From CAITJF01 sp032654645 (GTDB lineage Bacteria; Pseudomonadota; Gammaproteobacteria; Burkholderiales; Gallionellaceae), in assembly GCA_032654645.1 (NCBI GenBank), contig JAULAW010000003.1:372001-436000 (forward strand): DNA of 64,000 nt, read 5' to 3'. The notes beneath the pieces are model-generated. The model made no database searches, was not told the origin of the DNA, and saw only the letters and a list, made by a program, of their open reading frames with translations. Position 1 is the first letter of the stretch, and each line of letters starts with the position of its first letter. Below, in pieces: positions 57,927-64,000 of the stretch. The translations under genes were made by a program, and so were the position numbers.

Positions 57927-59771
57927 ATGGGATTGCCAACACCCCCCCCGCAGCGATTCCCCAGGATAGCATTGGCTCACAGCAGTCTGGTATTCGCCGG
58001 GCTGATGTGGTTATTGCCTTTTCTTTATTACGTCCACGCCCATCCCATGACCACGTTTTATCAGGAATGGGGGGCGGTTGTGCTCGGCTTGTGCGCCATG
58101 CCCCTGCTGGTGACACAACGCTATTGGCAGCAGCCGGAAATCCCGCGCATCGTCTTGCTGCCAATTGGGTTGATGCTGCTCGTCCTGGTGCAGTCTGCGT
58201 TTGGTAAGGTGGCGTATTTTGGCCAGGCGCTGCTGATTGCACTGTATCTGTTGTGGGCGGCGCTCCTGATCATGCTCGGTCACCGGCTGCGCGAGCAACT
58301 TGGATTGCCTGTCCTGGCAACGGCGCTGGCCGTGTGCCTGTTGCTGGGAGCCGAACTGAATGCCCTGATCGGCCTGCTACAGCATTTTCACTGGCACACT
58401 TTTCTGGATGCCGTAGTGGTGGTCAAGACCGGTTCCGCCGTGTACGGAAATATGGCGCAAGCCAACCACTTTGCCGATTACATCACGCTGGGTCTGATCT
58501 CGCTCGGCTTGCTGCGCATGCGCTGGCAGATGCGCGGATGGCTTGTGGTTGTGCTGGCTGCGCCGCTGCTATTTGTAATGACGTTGAGCGGTTCGCGCAG
58601 CCCCTGGCTATATTTGCTGTTCATGACCGGCATGTCCTTGCTGTGGCAGCGGCGTGAGCGGAAGGGTGGAGTCGAAGACTCCGGGAACCCGCCGGCCTAC
58701 CCCTTGCGGGTGGACAAGTCATACCGGCAGCTGCTGTATTACTGCTTGCTGCTTTTGCTGGGGTTTGCGGTGATGAATGCTCTGGTGCAATTACCCTGGT
58801 TTGCTGCGGGGACAACTTCCGCGCAGCGCTTGCTTGAAGGGGGAACGGGAAATAGCATCAGGCTGTATCTGTGGCACGAGGCTTGGCTGATTTTCACGCA
58901 GTTTCCCTTGCTGGGAGCCGGTTTCGGCCAGTTTGCCTGGCAGCATTTCCAGTTGGTGCCCGTGCTGCACAGTACCAATATCGCCGGGTTATATAACAAC
59001 GCGCACAACCTCGTGATGCATCTTGCGGCTGAAATGGGCCTGGCTGGCTTGCTTATATTGCTGGGTGCGCTGGCACTGTGGCTGTTGCAAGCGCGTAGTG
59101 CACAGCGCACCATTTACCATTGGTGGGGGTACGGCCTGCTTGCCGTGCTGGCGATACACAGCCTGCTGGAATACCAGTTGTGGTACGCCTATTTTCTTGG
59201 TATTGCAGCCATCACGCTGGGCATGCTGGACAACACCACCTATCGCCTGAAATTGCGCGGCGTGGGGCGGTTGTCGGTAGCGGCTATTCTGCTGCTTGGG
59301 GTGGTGTCCATGGCGCAACTGATGCAGGGTTACCGCAATATTGAAGGGGTGCTGGCCATGGGCCCGGCATCTGCCTCGGACAATGAATTTACCAAACGCA
59401 GGAGTGAAGGCCTGCTGTCTTTATATGACCAGCCGTTGCTGCATCCTTATGCCGAATTGTTTTTGAGTTCGATACTGACAGTTAGCGCCAATCATCTTGC
59501 CGACAGGCTGGAAATGAACGAGCGCGCGATGCATTTCGTGCCGATCAGTCCGGTGGTTTACAGCGAGGCGGTGTTGCTGGCCTTGTCCGGTGAGCTGGCT
59601 GCGGCGCAATTGCAAATGGAACGCGCCATCTGGTCCTATCCTGGCGCTTTCCCGCAGGCAAGCGAGCAGTTGCGCGCTCTGGCGCGGGATGACCCCGCAC
59701 ACTTTGCATCTCTGTTAGAATTCGCGCTCCGAAAATACGAGGAGTGGCAGCGTGCAGTTCATATGGGATAA
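57927..59771 (+). CDS. PglL/Wzy-type O-antigen ligase family membrane protein
   Basis: 614 residues with 12-13 helices. The Wzy_C region includes FVMTLSGSRSPWLYLLF and GAGFGQFAWQHF, then NNAHNLVMHLAAEMGLAG with the conserved His, and LLEYQLWYAYFLGI. The C-terminal 130 residues form a helical periplasmic domain like that of PglL/PilO oligosaccharyltransferases, which move glycans from undecaprenyl diphosphate to pilin or other proteins. O-antigen ligase or polymerase is possible. A Gly/Arg/Pro stretch (RKGGVEDSGNPPAYP) between helices looks like translated repeat DNA. The start lies 2 bases after the DUF2892 stop. Its 3' end overlaps the next gene by 20 bases. Confidence 0.8.
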   Translation: MGLPTPPPQRFPRIALAHSSLVFAGLMWLLPFLYYVHAHPMTTFYQEWGAVVLGLCAMPLLVTQRYWQQPEIPRIVLLPIGLMLLVLVQSAFGKVAYFGQALLIALYLLWAALLIMLGHRLREQLGLPVLATALAVCLLLGAELNALIGLLQHFHWHTFLDAVVVVKTGSAVYGNMAQANHFADYITLGLISLGLLRMRWQMRGWLVVVLAAPLLFVMTLSGSRSPWLYLLFMTGMSLLWQRRERKGGVEDSGNPPAYPLRVDKSYRQLLYYCLLLLLGFAVMNALVQLPWFAAGTTSAQRLLEGGTGNSIRLYLWHEAWLIFTQFPLLGAGFGQFAWQHFQLVPVLHSTNIAGLYNNAHNLVMHLAAEMGLAGLLILLGALALWLLQARSAQRTIYHWWGYGLLAVLAIHSLLEYQLWYAYFLGIAAITLGMLDNTTYRLKLRGVGRLSVAAILLLGVVSMAQLMQGYRNIEGVLAMGPASASDNEFTKRRSEGLLSLYDQPLLHPYAELFLSSILTVSANHLADRLEMNERAMHFVPISPVVYSEAVLLALSGELAAAQLQMERAIWSYPGAFPQASEQLRALARDDPAHFASLLEFALRKYEEWQRAVHMG

Positions 59772-60162
59772 CATCGGTCTGTTTCTGGGGGCTTGGATAA
59801 GCGGCGCGATGCTGCTGTGGCCGCTGTTGGGCGGACGCCTGCGCGGGGTAAAAGAAGTGGGCATAGCCGAGGCATTGCAACTGATCAACCACAAAAACGC
59901 CCTCGTCCTGGATGTGCGCGAAGAGAGCGAATTCAACGCGGGGCACATCCTGAATTCCAGGCTGATTCCGCTCGGCAAGCTCAAGGAACGCATCGGCGAT
60001 CTGGAACGCTATCGCGAGCAACCCATCGTGGTTGTCTGCCGCAGCGGGCAGCGCACGACGACCGCGTGCGTGCTGCTGGGCAAACTGGGTTTCGGCCAGG
60101 TGTATAATCTTGCGGGCGGCATGCTGGCCTGGCAGAAAGCCAACCTTCCGCTGGGAAAATGA
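59752..60162 (+). CDS. Membrane-anchored rhodanese
   Basis: 136 residues from GTG 59752, with GAGGAG at good spacing. One N-terminal helix (IGLFLGAWISGAMLLW), then a rhodanese domain with LDVREESEFNAGHI and the active site CRSGQRTT. Rhodaneses transfer sulfane sulfur through a persulfide on this Cys. The gene overlaps the ligase-like gene before it. This arrangement (rhodanese, glutaredoxin, SecB, GpsA) is common in betaproteobacteria. Confidence 0.92.
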   Translation: MQFIWDNIGLFLGAWISGAMLLWPLLGGRLRGVKEVGIAEALQLINHKNALVLDVREESEFNAGHILNSRLIPLGKLKERIGDLERYREQPIVVVCRSGQRTTTACVLLGKLGFGQVYNLAGGMLAWQKANLPLGK

Positions 60163-60179
60163 TGGGCGTTGGGAAAATG

Positions 60180-60440
60180 ATGAGCAAGGTGCTGATGTAC
60201 TGTACCGAGGTATGCCCCTATTGTGTGCGTGCTGAACACTTGCTGCGCGCCAGGGGTGTGGAGGAAATCGAAAAAATCCGCGTCGACTTGCAACCGGAGC
60301 TGCGCATGGAGATGATGGAAAAAACCGGGCGGCGCACCGTGCCGCAAATTTACATCGGCACACGCCATGTCGGAGGCTATGACGAACTTGCGGCTTTGGA
60401 ACATAGAGGCGAATTGGTCATATTGTTAGTGAACGATTAA
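60180..60440 (+). CDS. grxC: Glutaredoxin 3
   Basis: 86 residues starting MSKVLMYCTEVCPYCVRAEH, with the CPYC active site, RTVPQIYIGTRHVGGYDEL (cis-Pro and GG-D glutathione-binding motif). It reduces disulfides with glutathione in the cytoplasm. ATG 60180 matches the family start. The preceding 18 bases contain a duplicate of GGGAAAATGATG, so several ATGs are in frame from 60159. Confidence 0.95.
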   Translation: MSKVLMYCTEVCPYCVRAEHLLRARGVEEIEKIRVDLQPELRMEMMEKTGRRTVPQIYIGTRHVGGYDELAALEHRGELVILLVND

Positions 60441-60464
60441 TTTTAAAAACATTGAGGAAATATA

Positions 60465-60938
60465 ATGAGCGAAACAGCGGCACCCCAACAACCCGTGTTT
60501 AACATCGAAAAGTTATATGTGAAAGACCTGTCGCTGGAGATTCCCCACGCCCCGGGAATTTTTCTGGAACGGGAAAGCCCGCAGATCGGCTTGCAGATGC
60601 ACAGCAAGGCCAACACCATCGAGGATGGGATATTTGAAGTGTCTATCACCGTTACGGTTACCGCCAAGCTGGAAGAAAAAGATAAGGTGATGTTCCTGAT
60701 CGAAGCCACACAGTCAGGTATTTTCCGGATAAACAATATGCCGCAGGAAGAACTGGAACCGGTGTTGGGGGTGGTCTGCCCCAACATCCTTTACCCTTAT
60801 CTCCGGGAAGTGGTGTCGGATTTGTCGGTGCGTGCAGGGTTTGCGCCAGTGCTGCTTAGCCCGATTAATTTTGACATGATGTACCATCAGAAACTGCAAC
60901 AGCAACAGGCAGATGCTGCGTCCGTTACCACGCACTGA
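60465..60938 (+). CDS. secB: Protein-export chaperone SecB
   Basis: 157 residues, usual length. VFNIEKLYVKDLSLEIPHAP at the start and CPNILYPYLREVVSDLSVRA with GFAPVLLSPINFDMMY at the end are the conserved SecB parts. The tetramer holds preproteins unfolded and delivers them to SecA. A poly-Gln C-terminal tail (KLQQQQADAA) follows the fold. 24 bases after grxC. Confidence 0.97.
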   Translation: MSETAAPQQPVFNIEKLYVKDLSLEIPHAPGIFLERESPQIGLQMHSKANTIEDGIFEVSITVTVTAKLEEKDKVMFLIEATQSGIFRINNMPQEELEPVLGVVCPNILYPYLREVVSDLSVRAGFAPVLLSPINFDMMYHQKLQQQQADAASVTTH

Positions 60939-60952
60939 AATCGCGCCGAAGC

Positions 60953-61399
60953 ATGGGCATCCGCGCCTGCTCCATTTTTTCCATTGCGCTGCTGGCGACG
61001 GCTGGATCCGCCCACGCAATGGATTACGTGTCGGTCGCGGACGGCGCCGCCACCCTGTATGACGCCCCTTCGCTCAAGGCGAAAAAACTATTTGCCGCCA
61101 GCCGCTACCTGCCGTTGGAGCAGATAGTCAGCTTTGATGGCTGGGCCAAGGTGCGCGACAGTTCGGGCAGCCTGGCATGGATAGAAAAGCGCGCCTTGAG
61201 CAGCAAGCGCTTTGTAGTTGTGACAGCGGCTCTTGCAGCCATCCGCCAGGCTCCTGAAACTGGCGCCACAGTGGTTTTTCAGGCGCGCCCGCAGGTGGCG
61301 CTGGAGTGGCTGGAAAACACTGGCGCCGGCTGGCTTAAGGTGCGCCATCAAGACGGCGTGACAGGCTATGTCAGCGCTGCCGATGTGTGGGGCGATTGA
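60953..61399 (+). CDS. Periplasmic SH3-domain protein
   Basis: 148 residues: signal peptide (MGIRACSIFSIALLATAGSA), then two bacterial SH3 repeats, VSVADGAATLYDAPSLKAKK to AWIEKRAL and VTAALAAIRQAPETGATVVF to GYVSAADVW. Bacterial SH3 domains bind peptidoglycan or other partners. It lies between secB and gpsA, a position seen in other betaproteobacteria. No enzymatic site. Confidence 0.85.
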   Translation: MGIRACSIFSIALLATAGSAHAMDYVSVADGAATLYDAPSLKAKKLFAASRYLPLEQIVSFDGWAKVRDSSGSLAWIEKRALSSKRFVVVTAALAAIRQAPETGATVVFQARPQVALEWLENTGAGWLKVRHQDGVTGYVSAADVWGD

Positions 61400-61420
61400 T
61401 TTTTCGGCGCCACTGACATC

Positions 61421-62431
61421 ATGAATATCGCCATACTCGGCGCAGGCGCATGGGGAACCGCGCTTGCCATCAGCCTGTCGGCGCGCCATCGTGTCACCCT
61501 GTGGGCGCGCGATACGGCGCAAATCGCGGCGATGTCCATCAGCCGCTGCAACCAACGCTACCTGCCGGAAGTCAGGTTGCCGCATGAATTGCACCTCACT
61601 GCCGATCTGGATGCCGCGCTGACCGCGCCGCCAGAAATAATCTTGGTAGCTGCACCCATCTCCGCGTTGCGCGCCACGCTGCGCCGGATCGCACAATTGC
61701 CTGCGCCGGTTCCGGTGATCTGGGCGTGCAAGGGTTTCGAGGCGGACACCGCGCAATTGCCGCATCAAGTGGCGGCGGAAACCCTGCCGCATAGCTTTTC
61801 TCGCGGCGTGTTGTCCGGCCCGAGTTTCGCGCTGGAAGTGGCGCGCGGCTTGCCCACCGCGCTGACCCTGGCGTCCAATGACGGTGAATTTGCCAGGCAG
61901 ACGGCGCAGTCGCTGCATCATGCGCGCCTGCGCATCTATTCCAGCACCGATGTAGCCGGAGTCGAGGTGGGAGGCGCAGTCAAAAATGTGCTGGCCATCG
62001 CCGCCGGAATCTCCGATGGGCTGGGCTTCGGGCACAACGCGCGCGCGGCGCTGATCACGCGCGGGCTGGCCGAGATGACGCGGCTGGGGTTGAGATTGGG
62101 TGGGCGCGCGGAAACCCTGGGTGGATTATCCGGGGCAGGCGATTTGATCCTGACTTGCACCGGCGACCTGTCGCGCAACCGCAAGGTCGGCTTGTTGCTG
62201 GCGCAGCAGCAGGCCCTGCCGGACATCCTGCGCCAGCTCGGCCATGTGGCGGAGGGCGTGCATACCGTGCGCGAAGTGCATCAGGTGGCGCAACGGCTAG
62301 GCGTGGATATGCCGATTAGTGAGGCGGTTTATCGTGTGCTGTACGAAGGCATCCCGGCGGCGAGCGCGGTAGAGGCACTGCTCAACCGCGCGCCCAATGC
62401 TGAATTTCACCGGTTAAACCCGCCGCAGTAA
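61421..62431 (+). CDS. gpsA: Glycerol-3-phosphate dehydrogenase [NAD(P)+]
   Basis: 336 residues, full length. ILGAGAWGTALAISLSARH binds NAD(P), GPSFALEVARGLPTAL and VGGAVKNVLAIAAGISDGLG contain the conserved active-site Lys, and GLSGAGDLILTCTGDLSRN follows. It makes sn-glycerol-3-phosphate from dihydroxyacetone phosphate for phospholipid synthesis. 21 bases after the SH3 gene. Confidence 0.97.
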   Translation: MNIAILGAGAWGTALAISLSARHRVTLWARDTAQIAAMSISRCNQRYLPEVRLPHELHLTADLDAALTAPPEIILVAAPISALRATLRRIAQLPAPVPVIWACKGFEADTAQLPHQVAAETLPHSFSRGVLSGPSFALEVARGLPTALTLASNDGEFARQTAQSLHHARLRIYSSTDVAGVEVGGAVKNVLAIAAGISDGLGFGHNARAALITRGLAEMTRLGLRLGGRAETLGGLSGAGDLILTCTGDLSRNRKVGLLLAQQQALPDILRQLGHVAEGVHTVREVHQVAQRLGVDMPISEAVYRVLYEGIPAASAVEALLNRAPNAEFHRLNPPQ

Positions 62432-62455
62432 AATATCCCGAAAACAGTTCTTGCC

Positions 62456-64000
62456 ATGCAATCCAAGCACCTTTCAAGTTTAGTGGGGTTTCTGCTGCTG
62501 TATGCAGTGGTCATTCTGGGTTTGTTGGGAACGGGAGAGGAAAAATTCGAGCATCTGCATCTGGTGCTGGATATCAGCAACGGGATTTTGTCGCTGCTGC
62601 TGATGCTGTTTCTGTTGGGCGAGCAATATCAAATTCAGCCGAATGCGCGGAAATATCTTGCCATCGGATTTGGCTTCGCCGCCGCGATGGAATTGTTGCA
62701 TGCCCTGATCGGTATCGAGTGGAGCGGCTGGTTTGCGTGGGTGCAAACCTATTCCGGCACGTTGCGTCCCGCCACCTGGCCGCCTTCCACCTACGTGTTG
62801 CCGTTTGCCTTGGCGTGGGCGTTCTGGCTGATGCGGCGCAACTCCGCGCTGAAACCGGTTGTATTTGCGGCGGGGATCGCGCTGCTGACGGCGGGGTTGC
62901 TTGCCCTGTCGCTCGTACTGCCGCGCTATGTGGATACCGGCATATTGGGGATACAGCGCCCGACGCAGGTGCCGTTGCTATTGTTATGGGCGGGTGTCAT
63001 TGCAGCCTATTGGCGCGAGCGCCGCACCCATCCACTGTATGAAGGGCTGGCTTTGATGGGGGTGCTGCTGTTCCTGTCCGATCTGTGCATGTTGTATTCC
63101 ACGTCGCCGCATGAAAAATTCACCATGATGGCGCACGCCGGCAAGATGATCGCCTATACCCTGATGCATGTGATCCAGATGCAAATTGCGGCGGCGGATA
63201 GCCGGGGGCGCGGAGCGGCGGAGGTGGCGCTGCGGGAAAGCGAAAACCGTTTGCGGACAATTTTCGAGGCGGAACCGGAATGCGTAAAAGTCATAGGCCT
63301 CGACGGGCGGCTCCTCGAAATAAACGCTGCGGGCCTCGCCATGCTCGAAGCAGATTCGGTAGAGGAAGTGCGGCGGCACTCTATCTTCGACTTTATTCAT
63401 CCCGAATACCGCGCTCCTTTAGCCGAATTGAACGGGCGCGTGATGGGCGGCGAAAGCGGCATTATGGAATTTGAAATCACCGGGCTCAGGGGCACGCGGC
63501 GCTGGTTCGAAACCCACATTGCGCCCATGCGTGACGCGGGCGGCGAAGTTGCGATGTTGCTCAGCATCACCCGCGACATCACCGGACGCAAAAAAGCCGA
63601 AGAGCAAATTTACCGGTTGGCCTTTTACGACCTGCTCACCGGCCTGCCCAACCGCCGCCTGCTGGGCGACCGGCTGGGCCAAGCGCTCGCCACCAGCAAG
63701 CGCAGCGGCCGCTATGGCGCGCTGATGTTCATGGACCTGGACAACTTCAAACCGCTCAACGATACGCACGGTCACGGCGTGGGCGACTTGCTGCTGGCGG
63801 AAGTGGCGCGCCGCATCGCCGGTTGCGTGCGCGAGGCGGACACTGTCGCGCGTTTCGGCGGCGACGAGTTCGTGGTGATACTCGGCGAGTTGGACGTAGA
63901 TAAAACCGGCTCACTCGCGCAAGCCGGTATCGTCGCGGAAAAAATCCGCGCCAGCCTGGCCGAGCCTTATGTGCTGGTAATCCCGCAGGAGGGCAAAGTC
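62456..64000 (+). CDS. MASE-like/PAS/GGDEF diguanylate cyclase (3' end outside window)
   Basis: 515 codons are open from ATG 62456 to the window end. Residues about 1-240 are a membrane sensor of seven or so helices with ELLHALIGIEWSG and TLRPATWPPSTYVLPFALAW, like MASE3. Residues about 258-380 are a PAS domain (RLRTIFEAEPECVKVIGLDG, then GRKKAEEQI). A GGDEF domain follows: DLLTGLPNRRLLGDRLGQAL, FMDLDNFKPLNDTHGHGVGD, and RFGGDEFVVILGEL with an intact GGDEF, so it should make cyclic di-GMP. An EAL domain may follow outside the window. ATG is 24 bases after gpsA. Confidence 0.92.
   Translation, partial: MQSKHLSSLVGFLLLYAVVILGLLGTGEEKFEHLHLVLDISNGILSLLLMLFLLGEQYQIQPNARKYLAIGFGFAAAMELLHALIGIEWSGWFAWVQTYSGTLRPATWPPSTYVLPFALAWAFWLMRRNSALKPVVFAAGIALLTAGLLALSLVLPRYVDTGILGIQRPTQVPLLLLWAGVIAAYWRERRTHPLYEGLALMGVLLFLSDLCMLYSTSPHEKFTMMAHAGKMIAYTLMHVIQMQIAAADSRGRGAAEVALRESENRLRTIFEAEPECVKVIGLDGRLLEINAAGLAMLEADSVEEVRRHSIFDFIHPEYRAPLAELNGRVMGGESGIMEFEITGLRGTRRWFETHIAPMRDAGGEVAMLLSITRDITGRKKAEEQIYRLAFYDLLTGLPNRRLLGDRLGQALATSKRSGRYGALMFMDLDNFKPLNDTHGHGVGDLLLAEVARRIAGCVREADTVARFGGDEFVVILGELDVDKTGSLAQAGIVAEKIRASLAEPYVLVIPQEGKV

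Overview
The window reads as chromosomal DNA of a betaproteobacterium. The gene content (a CuA-type NO-reductase-like oxidase with SenC, FNR control, c551-type cytochrome, a RAYT/palindrome-rich genome) fits the Nitrosomonadales/Gallionellaceae neighbourhood best; this placement is inference. No rRNA or tRNA gene and no CRISPR array was seen.

Layout. 1-3.7 kb: end of a beta-carbonic anhydrase gene, a secreted hypothetical protein, then a scrap zone (HsdR N-terminal fragment, a vapBC-like toxin-antitoxin pair split by a palindromic repeat, the DV-DVI end of a group II intron), then uppP and acylphosphatase. 3.9-6.2 kb: a complete ISAs1-like element with a 10-bp target duplication and a transposase carrying an N-terminal DruA-like (DUF4338) domain, lying next to a decayed IS1595-type transposase. 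6.4-20 kb: a respiratory island. An NHL-repeat lipoprotein is followed by an FNR box and a long same-strand cluster: two tiny membrane proteins, CuA subunit, catalytic subunit without the usual cross-linked Tyr, heme O synthase, SCO/SenC, a cytochrome b/[2Fe-2S]/FNR-reductase fusion, a membrane-anchored unknown, a divergent oxidase-like subunit without the CuB His pair, and a cytochrome b/2[4Fe-4S]/MvhD fusion. CtaA, a small membrane protein, cytochrome c551 and the FNR regulator follow on the minus strand. FNR boxes lie before the oxidase cluster, before the cytochrome and between fnr and hemN, so these genes probably form one low-oxygen regulon.

20.9-27 kb: hemN, a nitronate-monooxygenase-like flavoprotein, AsmA and mutY. 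27.2-41.4 kb: a type I restriction-modification island (hsdM, fic, hsdS, an HTH/ATPase/STAS-like regulator with a three-repeat upstream array, hsdR, YgjP-like protease, small DUF5062-like protein). It is full of in-frame palindromes of one family, and hsdM contains a whole RAYT (REP-associated tyrosine transposase) in frame. A second DruA-domain transposase, of IS4/Tn5 type, sits between hsdM and fic. 41-47.3 kb: housekeeping minus-strand genes (rluF-like, moeB-like, ctpA, envC, gpmI). 47.4-53.2 kb: an ArsR-family regulator with a BigR/SqrR-like cysteine pair, then two overlapping genes: a DUF4143 ATPase and a 1352-residue NACHT-like ATPase ending in a PD-(D/E)XK-like nuclease, a candidate defence module. 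53.4-64 kb: an RND efflux pair under an AT-rich palindromic operator, DUF2892, a PglL/Wzy-like membrane protein, rhodanese, glutaredoxin, secB, an SH3-domain protein, gpsA, and a MASE-like/PAS/GGDEF protein that runs off the end.
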